Source: Streptomyces sp. ADI95-17 | Lineage (GTDB): Bacteria; Actinomycetota; Actinomycetes; Streptomycetales; Streptomycetaceae | DNA length: 64,000 nucleotides | Direction of reading: 5' to 3' | NCBI RefSeq assembly: GCF_003846175.1 | Contig: NZ_ML123046.1 | Span: 1,006,407 to 1,070,406 of the forward strand | Shown: piece by piece, positions 41,165-49,636 of the stretch | Layout of the letters: each line of letters opens with the position of its first letter | How positions within the stretch are numbered: position 1 is the first letter of the stretch | The notes under the pieces: model-generated | The model's input: only the letters and a program-made list of their open reading frames with translations | Told to the model about the DNA's origin: nothing | Database searches by the model: none | Position numbers and translations under genes: made by a program

Positions 41165-44100
41165 GGTACGGACCCGGCGCGCCGATCCTGCCGGGTGCCG
41201 CGTTCTTCCCGCCCAGGTCGAGGACGTAGACGCGCAGATTTCCCTTGCCGGGCGCGCCGACCGAGAGCTTGCCGTCCGACACGACCCGGGTGTCCCCGGT
41301 GACGGCGTCCCTGTACGTGCCGTTGGGGATCCCGGCGTAGTCGGCGGCGCCGGTGACGGTCACCAGCGCGAAGCTGTCGGTCCCGCTCGCGGTGTCGGTG
41401 TAGCGGCGTTTGTACGCCATCGAGCCGGTGATGCCCTCGGTGGAGTACTGGCCCATCTGGAGCGCCGGCACGGCCCGCCGGATCTCGTTGAGCCGTTGCA
41501 GATGCTTCACCAGTGGTTTGTCGAGCGTACGGGCGACCTCGCCGGTGGCCGAGGAGACCTTGCCGAAGTCGGACGCCTCGACCGTGCCGGCGAGATGGCC
41601 GCCGTAGTAGGCGCGCCCGGTGGTCGCCAGCGGGCAACTGGGCCCGCAGTCGATCTTCTTGCCCGCCTGGAACTCGATCTCGGAGCCGTAGTACAGCGTA
41701 GGGATGCCGCGGAACGTCCACATCAGCGACATGTTCTCGGCCCACGCGTCGGTCCCGCCCGCGTAACGCTCACTGCTCTTGTTGGGCCCGTAGTCGTGAC
41801 TGTCGACGTAGACGACGTTGTAGGTGGCGTCGTTGTAACTGTCGTCGGAATCCTTGCCGTTGCTGTACGCGTTGTTGGCGTCACCGAAGTTCATGTGCAT
41901 CCGCATGTCGATGACGTTCATGCCGGAGAACCGGCTGTGGTCCGGGGTGTGGTACGTGTTCCCGTCCAGGAAGGCGTTGGTGGAGACCGGCTGGGATCCG
42001 GTGCCCAGCTGCTCCTCGTAGTCGTACATCTCCAGCGCGGCCGCGGCGTCGTCGGCGGCGTACTCCTTGCGTTCCTTCCAGGTGAAGAACTGCGCGGAGT
42101 GATTGACCGAGCCCCGGTTCCACTTGTCGTTCACAAAGGCTCCGACCTCGCCGAAGACGAAGAAGTTCTTCGCCGCCTCCGCGCCGAACCGCGAGGTGAC
42201 ACGCTCCTGGATGGCCGGCAGGAAGCGGTGGTTCCAGGTGGTGCGCGGAATGTGGACGGCGGTGTCGATCCGGAAACCGTCGACACCCATGTCGATGTAC
42301 TTGTCGTAGGCGCCGATCAGATAGTTCTGCACGGGCGCGCTCTCGGTATCGAAGTCGGCCAGGTCCTCGTGCAGCCAGCAGCTGCGGGAGTCCTCGCCCT
42401 CCCAGTTCCCGAGCCAGCAGTTGTGGTAGTAAGCCTTGGGGAACATGCCCGAAGTCGGGCTGGGCCACTGGCAGTTGTACAGCCTGTAGCCCTCGGGCGA
42501 GGTCTTGCCGGTGGGCTTGCCCCAGTCCAGACAGGTGTTGCCGGACGGCTCGGCGGTGGACCAGAGATCGCCGTTGTAGTACGACTTCCCGGACTTGGGC
42601 TCGACGCTGACGCCGTCGTACTCGAAGCCCTCGTTCCTCTCGTCGTAGTACCAGCTCCACTGGTCGTCCCGGACCCCGTACACCGTCGGTGTGAACAGGC
42701 CCTTGGCGCCCCAGCGCGAGGAGTGGTTGTAGACGACGTCCTGGTAGATCTTCATGCCCTTGGCGTGGGCCGCGTTGATCAGGTCCTGGTACGAGGCGCC
42801 CGCGGACTCCAGCCGGCCGTCGACCTTGTAGAAGTCGTAGCCGTGATAGCCGTGGTAGTCGTAGTCGGACCGGTTCAGCACGACCGGGGTGATCCAGATC
42901 GCGGAGAAGCCCAGGCCCTTGATGTAGTCGAGCTTGTTCACCAGCCCCTTGAAGTCGCCGCGGAACATGGGGTCGTCGTTGGCCGCGTTGCCGGACTTCA
43001 CATGCTGGCTGCCGCCCCGGTTGTTGGAACTGTCGCCGTCCTCGAACCGGGCGGTGAGCACGAAGTAGATCGGATCCTTGCGCGGGTCGGTGCCCAGTGG
43101 TTTCCCGGCGGCCGGGGTGGCGGGCTTCTCCCCGGTGGTGGCGGTGGCGGCGGCCGACGCCGCGGAGACGTTGCCTGCCGCGTCCACGGCCTTCACCGTG
43201 TAGGTGTAGGCGGTCCGCTCCTCCAGGTTCGCGTCGGAGTGGACCGTGGAGGAGACGTCGGTGACCGTCGTGCCCCTGGTGCCGCCGGTCCGGGTCACCT
43301 GGTACTTGGTGACGCCGCGGTCGTCGGTGGACGGGTCCCAGGTCAGCACGACCGACACGCCGTCGGCTTCTGCCTTCACCTTCGCCGGAGCGGTCGGTGC
43401 CTGGGTGTCGGCCGGTTCGGCGGCACACGGGTCGTCGGCCCCGGAGGTGACGACCCTGTCCTCGACCGTGGAGACACCCGCCCGGATCGTGTAGTCGCTG
43501 CCGTTGTTGTTGTCCCAGACCCCGTTGCCGTTGTTGAACGCGGCCCGCATGGAGGTGGCGCCGCCGAGGTCGACGGACCGCTTCATCCAGCCCGTGCACG
43601 CCGCCGCCATGCCCACGCCCGGCACGGCGGTCCACGATCCGCCGGCCGGCTGATAGTGGATGTTGGCGGTGGACCAGCCGACGGTGGTCGTCGAGTAGTA
43701 GACCGAAGCGGTGTTGGTCTCCGTGCCGGTGGGGGAGGGCGAAGGGCCGGTGCCGCTGTCGGCGCACGGGTCGCTGTGGGCCACGACCCCGTCCTTGACG
43801 GTGATGTCGCCGGTGCCCAGCGCGTAGTTCTTCCCGGCGTTGTTGTCCCAGGTCCCAGAGCCGTTGTTGAAGGTCGCGGCCAGCCCGGACGCACTGCCCA
43901 GGCTCACGGTCCTCTTCACCCAGTCGGTGCAGGCGGCCTCCATCCGTACCCCGGGCACGGTCGTCCACGAGCCGCCGTCGGGTGCGTAATGCAGGTCGTA
44001 CGCCGACCAGTTCCTGGTCTTCGTGTAGTAGAAGACCGTCGCGGTGTTCTCCGTCGCCGCGGCGGGGGAGGCGGACGGAGTGGCGGTCTCCGGTACTGCG

Positions 44101-44180
44101 GTGAGGAGTCCCAGAAGCCCGGCGGCCGCCACGGCTGCCGCCGCCGGGCGTCTCAGCAGGGTGCGTGCGGTGCGTCTCAT
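41157..44180 (-). CDS. Secreted alpha-amylase (GH13) with two N-terminal CBM25-like modules
   Basis: The 1007-residue secreted protein begins at ATG 44180 (MRRTARTLLRRP signal peptide). Two tandem starch-binding CBM25-like modules (about 45-140 and 155-250) share the WSAYDLHYAPDGGSWTTVPG and WSTANIHYQPAGGSWTAVPG pattern; an FN3 domain follows (about 262-350). The GH13 barrel has the nucleophile Asp in DGFRIDTAV (about 640), the acid Glu in FVFGEV (about 678) and the transition-state His-Asp in VDSHD (about 793). It degrades starch or glycogen outside the cell to maltooligosaccharides. GCAA-type half-sites upstream suggest control by a maltose repressor. The CBM25 duplication could raise binding to granular starch. 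Confidence 0.93.
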   Translation of the reverse strand: MRRTARTLLRRPAAAAVAAAGLLGLLTAVPETATPSASPAAATENTATVFYYTKTRNWSAYDLHYAPDGGSWTTVPGVRMEAACTDWVKRTVSLGSASGLAATFNNGSGTWDNNAGKNYALGTGDITVKDGVVAHSDPCADSGTGPSPSPTGTETNTASVYYSTTTVGWSTANIHYQPAGGSWTAVPGVGMAAACTGWMKRSVDLGGATSMRAAFNNGNGVWDNNNGSDYTIRAGVSTVEDRVVTSGADDPCAAEPADTQAPTAPAKVKAEADGVSVVLTWDPSTDDRGVTKYQVTRTGGTRGTTVTDVSSTVHSDANLEERTAYTYTVKAVDAAGNVSAASAAATATTGEKPATPAAGKPLGTDPRKDPIYFVLTARFEDGDSSNNRGGSQHVKSGNAANDDPMFRGDFKGLVNKLDYIKGLGFSAIWITPVVLNRSDYDYHGYHGYDFYKVDGRLESAGASYQDLINAAHAKGMKIYQDVVYNHSSRWGAKGLFTPTVYGVRDDQWSWYYDERNEGFEYDGVSVEPKSGKSYYNGDLWSTAEPSGNTCLDWGKPTGKTSPEGYRLYNCQWPSPTSGMFPKAYYHNCWLGNWEGEDSRSCWLHEDLADFDTESAPVQNYLIGAYDKYIDMGVDGFRIDTAVHIPRTTWNHRFLPAIQERVTSRFGAEAAKNFFVFGEVGAFVNDKWNRGSVNHSAQFFTWKERKEYAADDAAAALEMYDYEEQLGTGSQPVSTNAFLDGNTYHTPDHSRFSGMNVIDMRMHMNFGDANNAYSNGKDSDDSYNDATYNVVYVDSHDYGPNKSSERYAGGTDAWAENMSLMWTFRGIPTLYYGSEIEFQAGKKIDCGPSCPLATTGRAYYGGHLAGTVEASDFGKVSSATGEVARTLDKPLVKHLQRLNEIRRAVPALQMGQYSTEGITGSMAYKRRYTDTASGTDSFALVTVTGAADYAGIPNGTYRDAVTGDTRVVSDGKLSVGAPGKGNLRVYVLDLGGKNAAPGRIGAPGPYLN

Positions 44181-44496
44181 TCGTGTCTCCAGGGGAGGGC
44201 CACGGCCGACAGGCCGCGGCAGCCGACAGCGCAGGCGCTCGATGACTACCTGCGAGGTCCCGCCGGAGAACCCGGACGCGCCTCGGGGTTCGGGCGAGCA
44301 GTCCATTCCGACCGCTCCGAGGAGCAATATCTGCCGGAATTTTGCTGCAATCTCTTGCGGTGAGGAAGTTACCTGGGCATGACAGATGCGTAAAGGGGTG
44401 CTGCACGGGCGGTGGTGCGGGTGTGGGAAGTGATGCGGGTGTGAGTGGTGGTGCGGATGTGGGAATGGCGGAATGCGCCCCGGGGTTGGGACGTTC
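44181..44496. promoter_or_regulatory. Amylase upstream region with GCAA half-sites
   Basis: This 316-bp region between the divergent amylase and thioesterase genes contains, on the plus strand, TTGCTGCAATCTCTTGC (44342-44358). On the amylase strand this reads as GCAA-GAGA-TTGC overlapping TTGCAGCAA, three half-sites of the kind bound by Streptomyces maltose repressors. The right part (about 44400-44470) is an imperfect GTGCGGGTGTGG-like repeat tract with no gene. Confidence 0.5.
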
Positions 44497-44913
44497 ATGA
44501 CCTTCTCTGTTGACGTGACCGTCCGGGGCTATGAGCTCGACACCCAGGGACACCTGAACCAGGCCGTCTATCTCCAGTACGCCGAGCACGCCCGCTGGGA
44601 GCTCCTGCGCGCCGCCGGTCTGCCGCAGGACAAACTGCTGGCCAGTGGCGTCGGGCCGGTCGCACTGGAGGTGACGGTGAAGTTCCTGCAGGAGCTCCGG
44701 GGCGGCGACCGGGTGCGGGTGACCTGCCGGTTCATGTACGGCGAGGGGAAGACGTTCACGGTCGCGCAGCAGATCCTCAAGGAGGACGGCACCGTCGCGG
44801 CGGAGGTCACGGGCGTGGCGGGGATGCTCGACCTGACCGCCCGCAGGCTGATCGCCGATCCGGCCGGACACCTCGCGGCACTCGCCGACGATCCGGAGCT
44901 GCTCAAGGGGTGA
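44497..44913 (+). CDS. Hot-dog fold acyl-CoA thioesterase
   Basis: This 138-residue protein of the 4-hydroxybenzoyl-CoA thioesterase/YbgC group has the family motif DTQGHLNQAVYLQYAEHARW at about residues 14-33, close to the catalytic D-x-x-GHVNN pattern. The central helix follows, with VALEVTVKFLQELRGGDRVR and VAAEVTGVAGMLDLTARRL. It probably hydrolyses a short- or aryl-acyl-CoA in the cytoplasm. The ATG at 44497 is preferred over a start 24 bases upstream. It is followed by the ArsR gene after 145 bases that contain repeats, so it is probably separate from that promoter. Confidence 0.85.
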   Translation: MTFSVDVTVRGYELDTQGHLNQAVYLQYAEHARWELLRAAGLPQDKLLASGVGPVALEVTVKFLQELRGGDRVRVTCRFMYGEGKTFTVAQQILKEDGTVAAEVTGVAGMLDLTARRLIADPAGHLAALADDPELLKG

Positions 44914-44950
44914 CGGGCTGCGGCCGGCCGCCGGCGGCCGGTCCGGCACA

Positions 44951-45022
44951 TAGCGAAGTTCGACGTACAGAGCCGGAACTCTTCGAAGCGCAGAGCCAGA
45001 ACTTCGACGAGTCTCGTATTAT
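44951..45022 (+). promoter_or_regulatory. ArsR promoter with repeat operators
   Basis: CAGAGCCGGAACTCTTCGA (44968-44986) and CAGAGCCAGAACTTCGA (44991-45007) are imperfect direct repeats, preceded by GAAGTTCGACG (44955-44965). A -10-like TATTAT (45017-45022) follows. ArsR proteins bind such repeats over their own promoters. No good -35 was seen. Confidence 0.5.
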
Positions 45023-45058
45023 GGAGGATCCGAGCAAGCCCAGGAAAGTGGAGCCGAC

Positions 45059-45439
45059 GTGACCCCCGCCAGCGCCCCTGCCGTCAGCACCGCCGAGGCG
45101 GGTGGTCGCGTCCTGGACCACCCCGCGCGGGACGAGATCCGCATCGAGGGAGTGCTCCACGCACTCTCCGACCCGATGCGGCTGCGCATCGTCCGTGAGC
45201 TGGCCGCCGCCGAAGCCGAACTCAGCTGCTCCTGCTTCGAACTGCCGGTCTCCAAATCCACTTCCACGCACCACTTCCGGGTGCTGCGCGAGAGCGGGAT
45301 CGTCCAGCAGATCTACCGGGGCACGGCCAAGATGAACGGGCTGCGGCGGGACGACCTGGAGGCACTGTTCCCCGGGCTCCTCGGCAGCGTCCTCGACGCG
45401 GCGAACCGGCAGGTCCGACGCGTCGGCGAGGACCGGTAG
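45059..45439 (+). CDS. ArsR/SmtB-family transcriptional regulator
   Basis: This 126-residue winged-helix repressor starts at GTG 45059. The helices VLHALSDPMRLRIVRELAAA, the segment AEAELSCSCFELPVSKSTST and the recognition helix HHFRVLRESGIVQQIYRGTA follow the ArsR pattern. The Cys pair in LSCSC occupies a position near the metal site of SmtB-type sensors, but a full metal site (for example CxC plus distal His) is not clear, so it could sense a small molecule instead. The nearest gene downstream is the convergent FprA-like gene, two bases away, so it probably controls its own promoter and distant genes. Confidence 0.85.
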   Translation: MTPASAPAVSTAEAGGRVLDHPARDEIRIEGVLHALSDPMRLRIVRELAAAEAELSCSCFELPVSKSTSTHHFRVLRESGIVQQIYRGTAKMNGLRRDDLEALFPGLLGSVLDAANRQVRRVGEDR

Positions 45440-45441
45440 CC

Positions 45442-46863
45442 TCACGCCCCGGCCGGGCCGCCGCTCCGTGCGGCGCTCAGCAGCCCCGCCCAGTCCGGGA
45501 TCTTCACCCGCTCCCGGCCCAGCGACCGGCCGAGCGCCGCCTCCGCACGCTCGATGGACAGCCAGCCGTCCCACTCCACCGGACTCAGCCCGTACGCCCG
45601 CAGCGCGGCCACCGGGTCGGTGGATGCCGATCGGCGCCCGGCGAGCAGCGGGGCGTCGTCGAGCAGCGAAGCCACCGTCTCCTTCGCACACGACCGGTTC
45701 GAGCCGATCACCCCGGTCGGCCCCCGCTTGATCCACCCGGCCACGTACTCCCCGGGCGACGGCACCCCGTCCCGCAGCACCCGCCCCGCCAGATGCGGCA
45801 CCGTCCCGCGCACCGGGTCGAAGGGCAGCCCGGGCAACGGGATCCCCCGGTAGCCGACCGCCCGCAGCACGAGCCCGGCGCCGATGTCCTCGTACGTACC
45901 GGCGTCCCGCACACCCCCGCTGCCGTCCGGCACGGTCCGGGCGAACCGCACCCCGGCCACCCGGCCGTCCCGCTCCAGCAGTTCCACGGGGCGCAGGAAG
46001 AACCGCAGGCGGACGGTGCGCACCGGAGGCCCGCCGGGACCCGCGCCCTCGCGGCCGGCCGCGGCCCATCCACGCAGCACCTCGACATTGCGCCGCGCCG
46101 CCGCCGTCGGAGGCGGCACGTTCGGCGGTGAGGACACGGTGGGGCTCAGGTGGGTGGACGGATCGGCGTACGCCGGATCGAGGGAGAGCTCCGCCTCGTC
46201 CACCACGACCCGGACCCGCGGCAGACCGCCCAGCTCGCGCAACTCCTTGGTGGTGAACCTGGCCTGTGACGGTCCGCGTCTGCCCGCCATGTGGATCTCG
46301 CGCACCCGGCTGCCGCTCAGCGTGCCCAGCGCACCGTGCGGTACGTCGGTGGGGCGCAGGTCCTGTGCGTTCCGCGCGAGAATCCGCGTCACGTCCACCG
46401 CCACATTGCCGGCCCCGATCACCACGACCGAACGGGCCCGCAGTGCGAAGCCGTCGGCCGCCGCGTCGGGATGCGCGCTGTACCAGGAGACGAACTCGGT
46501 GGCGGAGAAACTGCCGGGCAGCTCCTCGCCGGGGATGCCGAGCGGCCGGTCGGTCGCGGCCCCGACGCAGTAGACCACCGCGTCGTAGAGCTCGCCGAGC
46601 CGCTCGGGCGGAATCCCGTCACTGCCCACCGCGACGTTCCCGAGGAAGGTTGTCCGCTCGTGCTCCAGCACGGTCCGCAGGCTGTTCTGCAGTGACTTGA
46701 TCTTCTCGTGGTCCGGGGCGACGCCGTAACGCACCAGGCCGTACGGGCAGGGGAGCCGGTCCAGCACATGGACCCGGACATCGGGCACCCGGTCCTGTGC
46801 GACCAGGGCCTGGGCGGTGTAGACCCCGCTGGGACCGGAGCCGACGACGGCGACGCGGAGCAC
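45442..46863 (-). CDS. Ferredoxin/adrenodoxin-type NADP reductase (FprA-like)
   Basis: The 473-residue flavoenzyme starts at GTG 46863 behind GAAGGGG; an upstream ATG at 46896 has no ribosome site. It has the FAD motif VAVVGSGPSGVYTAQ, LPCPYGLVRYGVAPDH typical of adrenodoxin reductases, the NADP motif VVIGAGNVAVDVTRIL and the C-terminal VAGWIKRGPTGVIGSNR motif. It passes electrons from NADPH to ferredoxins that serve cytochrome P450s or other enzymes. No ferredoxin or P450 gene is next to it. The 3' end faces the ArsR gene with only two bases between them. Confidence 0.9.
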   Translation of the reverse strand: MLRVAVVGSGPSGVYTAQALVAQDRVPDVRVHVLDRLPCPYGLVRYGVAPDHEKIKSLQNSLRTVLEHERTTFLGNVAVGSDGIPPERLGELYDAVVYCVGAATDRPLGIPGEELPGSFSATEFVSWYSAHPDAAADGFALRARSVVVIGAGNVAVDVTRILARNAQDLRPTDVPHGALGTLSGSRVREIHMAGRRGPSQARFTTKELRELGGLPRVRVVVDEAELSLDPAYADPSTHLSPTVSSPPNVPPPTAAARRNVEVLRGWAAAGREGAGPGGPPVRTVRLRFFLRPVELLERDGRVAGVRFARTVPDGSGGVRDAGTYEDIGAGLVLRAVGYRGIPLPGLPFDPVRGTVPHLAGRVLRDGVPSPGEYVAGWIKRGPTGVIGSNRSCAKETVASLLDDAPLLAGRRSASTDPVAALRAYGLSPVEWDGWLSIERAEAALGRSLGRERVKIPDWAGLLSAARSGGPAGA

Positions 46864-46941
46864 GGCGCACCCCTTCCCGGAGGTTGCCTCCAGCATCGCA
46901 CCGGCGGGCGGAAGGGGGGAGAGGCGCGCCGGGCGCCGCCG

Positions 46942-47589
46942 TCAGGACGACATCGTGCGCATCCTGTTGATCTCCACCGTCTGCTGCGCGACGACGTCCC
47001 CGGCCATCTCCTCGATCTGCACGTTGTTCCCCTCCGCGAGCACCTCGGTGGCCATCGTGATCGCCCCCTGGTGGTGGGTGATCATCAACTTCAGGAAGAG
47101 CTTGTCGAAGGCCGAGCCGTCGGCCTCGCGCAACTGCTTCAGCTGCGCCTCGGTCGCCATCCCGGGCATGGCGGAGTGGTCGTGGGCCGATTCGCGCTTC
47201 GCTCCGCCGTTGTGTGTGAGCCAGCCCTCCATGGCGCCGATCTCCGGCTTCTGGCTCGCGGTGATGCGCTCGGCGAGCCTTTTGACCGAGGAGGAGCCGG
47301 AACGCGACGGTACGAGCCCGGTCAACTCCAGTGCCTGGGCGTGGTGTCGGATCATCATCCGGGCATAGCGGTAGTCGGCCGAGTTGGGGGTGCCATCCCC
47401 GGCGGCCTTCGCGGCCTCCTCGGCGGAGAGGGTCCGTGCGGGCTCGCCCGGCTTCCCGGGAGCCACCACCGAAGGCCCCCCGCCCGCCTGCGACTTCGTA
47501 CGGCTGTCACCGTCTCCCGCTTCGCACGCGGCGAGGGCGAGGGCGGCCGAGACGACTGCCGCGAAGAGAGCCGATCTGCGTACACGCAT
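46942..47589 (-). CDS. DUF305 exported lipoprotein
   Basis: The 215-residue lipoprotein has a signal peptide and lipobox ALAAC (Cys22), then two DUF305 helical pairs with the family His motifs RYARMMIRHHAQALEL and FLKLMITHHQGAITMA. Met-rich spots (SAMPGMATE) sit between them. DUF305 proteins carry conserved His/Met and are linked to metal, mainly copper, binding at the cell surface. The start is uncertain: ATG 47589 has no ribosome site, while TTG 47610 or 47607 lies five to eight bases after GGAGG and would add a few residues. It diverges from the LVIVD-repeat protein gene. Confidence 0.8.
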   Translation of the reverse strand: MRVRRSALFAAVVSAALALAACEAGDGDSRTKSQAGGGPSVVAPGKPGEPARTLSAEEAAKAAGDGTPNSADYRYARMMIRHHAQALELTGLVPSRSGSSSVKRLAERITASQKPEIGAMEGWLTHNGGAKRESAHDHSAMPGMATEAQLKQLREADGSAFDKLFLKLMITHHQGAITMATEVLAEGNNVQIEEMAGDVVAQQTVEINRMRTMSS

Positions 47590-47746
47590 GGTCTGACGGC
47601 GGATCAACAAGGGGACCTCCATGGCCATATGGGGTGGCTGCGACCGTCCTAACACGCTTCCGCACGGCAGCGATCAGAAACTTTCATTACGTCTCTGTTG
47701 CCATCTGTTGGGATCACCATGGCAAGGACGATACTGCCGAGGTCCG

Positions 47747-47772
47747 TGAACCGTTCAACTACGTTCGGATGC
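47747..47772 (+). promoter_or_regulatory. Palindrome and GTTC repeats upstream of the LVIVD gene
   Basis: TGAACCGTTCA (47747-47757) is an inverted repeat with a one-base centre. GTTCAAC (47753) and GTTCGGA (47763) repeat about ten bases apart, which recalls but does not exactly match PhoP-box spacing of eleven. It lies 14-39 bases before the GTG start. Confidence 0.3.
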
Positions 47773-47785
47773 ATGGGAGGACGCA

Positions 47786-49276
47786 GTGATTTCGTTGCAC
47801 ACGAGCCCGGTGCGGCGCAGACGCCTGGGCGTGGCGACGGCAGCCGCAGGCCTGCTGGCCACGTTGCTGATGGCCGGACCCGCGGCCGCGACGCCCGACC
47901 CCGGTGACCGGGGAGCGGCCCGGACGGGCGTCTCCGCCGCCCAGGAGGCCGAGGCCGAGGCCGCCATCAGGAACGGCGAGATACCCGGCGTGGACGAGAT
48001 CGTCCACAGCTCCAACATCACCCACCTGGCCAACGTCCCGAAGGACGCGCTCAAGGGCACCAATACGGACCTGGCCTTCCAGGGGAGGTACGCCTTCGCC
48101 GGAAACTACGACGGCTTCCGGATCTTCGACATCAGCGACCCCAGGTCCCCGAGGACGGTCTCGCAGGTCCTGTGCCCCGGCTCGCAGAACGACATCTCGG
48201 TCTCGGGCAACCTGCTCTTCCTGTCCACCGACTCCTCGCGCAGCGACAACTCCTGCACCAGCACCACCCAGCCCGCCACGGAGAAGTCCTCCTGGGAGGG
48301 CATGAAGGTCTTCGACATCAGCGACAAGCGCAACCCGAAGTACGTCGCCGCCGTCGAGACCGCGTGCGGATCGCACACCCACACACTGGTCCCCGAGCGC
48401 AAGAACGTGTACGTGTACGTCTCCTCGTACTCGCCGAGCGCGACGTTCCCCGACTGCCAGCCGCCGCACGACGGGATCTCCGTCATCAAGGTGCCGCGCA
48501 ACGCGCCCGAGAAGGCCGCGGTCGTGAACTTCCCGGTGCTCTTCCCGGACGGCGGCAACCCGGGGGCTCCGGACAACCCGGGTGTCTCCAGGACCACCGG
48601 CTGCCACGACATCACCGTGCTGCCCTCGAAGGACCTGGCCGCCGGTGCCTGTATGGGCGACGGCCTGCTGTTCTCCATCAAGGACCCGGAGAACCCGAAG
48701 ATCATCGACCGGGTGCAGGACAACGTGAACTTCGCGTTCTGGCACTCGGCGACGTTCAACCAGACCACGGACAAGGTCGTCTTCACCGATGAGCTGGGCG
48801 GCGGTGGCGCGGCCACCTGCAACGAGGAGATCGGCCCGAAGCGCGGTGCCAACGGCATCTACGACATCGTCGGCAGGGGCGACCACCGCAAGCTGGTCTT
48901 CCGCAGCTACTTCAAGATCGACCGCCCGCAGGCCGACACCGAGGTCTGCGTCGCCCACAACGGCTCGATCATCCCGGTCAAGGGCCGCGACCTGATGGTC
49001 CAGGCCTGGTACCAGGGCGGAGTGTCGGTGTGGGACTTCACCGACTCGTCGAAGCCGAAGGAGATCGGCTACTTCGAGCGCGGCCCGGTCACCACCGACG
49101 CCGTCACCACGGCCGGCCCCTGGTCGGCGTACTACTACAACGGCTACATCTACTCCAACGACATCGCCAAGGGCTTCGACGTCCTGAAGCTCGACGACCG
49201 GCGGACCGACCCGGCGAAACGGGTACGGCTGGACGAGCTCAATGTCCAGACCCAGCCGGAGTACTTCGGCCGCTGA
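47786..49276 (+). CDS. Secreted LVIVD-repeat protein
   Basis: This 496-residue protein starts at GTG 47786 behind GGGAGGA. A signal peptide (about 1-35, LGVATAAAGLLATLLMAGPA) leads to a beta-propeller made of LVIVD-like blades: FRIFDISDPRSPRTVSQVLC, GMKVFDISDKRNPKYVAAVE, GVSVWDFTDSSKPKEIGYFE. Conserved His and Asp residues (GSHTHTL, GCHDITVL) line the central channel. Function is unknown; it may bind metal or a surface ligand. It diverges from the DUF305 gene, a frequent Streptomyces arrangement, which suggests a shared surface role. Confidence 0.85.
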   Translation: MISLHTSPVRRRRLGVATAAAGLLATLLMAGPAAATPDPGDRGAARTGVSAAQEAEAEAAIRNGEIPGVDEIVHSSNITHLANVPKDALKGTNTDLAFQGRYAFAGNYDGFRIFDISDPRSPRTVSQVLCPGSQNDISVSGNLLFLSTDSSRSDNSCTSTTQPATEKSSWEGMKVFDISDKRNPKYVAAVETACGSHTHTLVPERKNVYVYVSSYSPSATFPDCQPPHDGISVIKVPRNAPEKAAVVNFPVLFPDGGNPGAPDNPGVSRTTGCHDITVLPSKDLAAGACMGDGLLFSIKDPENPKIIDRVQDNVNFAFWHSATFNQTTDKVVFTDELGGGGAATCNEEIGPKRGANGIYDIVGRGDHRKLVFRSYFKIDRPQADTEVCVAHNGSIIPVKGRDLMVQAWYQGGVSVWDFTDSSKPKEIGYFERGPVTTDAVTTAGPWSAYYYNGYIYSNDIAKGFDVLKLDDRRTDPAKRVRLDELNVQTQPEYFGR

Positions 49277-49320
49277 CCGGCCGGAAACTCCACCCGGCCG
49301 GATCCACCGTGAACGCAAGG

Positions 49321-49355
49321 CGTCCCGCAGGGCGGATTCCCAGCCCTGCGGGACG
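49321..49355. terminator. Strong hairpin after the LVIVD gene
   Basis: CGTCCCGCAGGGC (49321-49333) and GCCCTGCGGGACG (49343-49355) form a perfect 13-bp stem with a nine-base loop. It lies between the convergent LVIVD and 59-residue protein genes. Confidence 0.85.
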
Positions 49356-49387
49356 TCCGCGAGCCCCGCGGGGCAGGGGTCCGCGCG

Positions 49388-49567
49388 TCAGGCGGCGGAC
49401 CTGGCGCCGCCGCTCGTCGCCGCGGCCCACTCCACCAGCAGACGCTGGTACTGCTCCTCGTCCTCCGGGGACAGGCAGCCGCCCGAGCGCTGCCACAGGT
49501 CACGGATCTCTTTGTTCACCACGGCGGCGGTGCGCGTGGAATCGGAGGAGCACGGAGAACGGGACAT
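49388..49567 (-). CDS. 59-residue conserved-looking small protein
   Basis: The frame encodes MSRSPCSSDSTRTAAVVNKE, IRDLWQRSGGCLSPEDEEQY and QRLLVEWAAATSGGARSAA. The C-terminal two thirds form two amphipathic helices separated by a GGCLSPED turn. It ends at a TGA 33 bases from a strong terminator, and the composition is unlike the random Arg/Pro/Ala-rich out-of-frame translations nearby. No ribosome site precedes the ATG, but TAGCCT lies six bases before it, so the mRNA may be leaderless. The GTG pair at codons 16-17 is an alternative start. The two-helix pattern recalls small actinobacterial regulatory proteins, but I do not recognise it. Confidence 0.6.
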   Translation of the reverse strand: MSRSPCSSDSTRTAAVVNKEIRDLWQRSGGCLSPEDEEQYQRLLVEWAAATSGGARSAA

Positions 49568-49636
49568 GCATACAGGCTAAGGCCCCGATGTGACAATCAG
49601 ACCCATTGGGCGTCAGGGACATCTCTCACATGTCTG

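Noticed and set aside
41496-44363. A 955-residue plus-strand frame
   Set aside because: Antisense shadow of the amylase gene; no recognisable domain.
44400-44470. GTGCGGGTGTGG-like repeats as a possible origin or iteron set
   Set aside because: Too degenerate and too few; no replication gene nearby.
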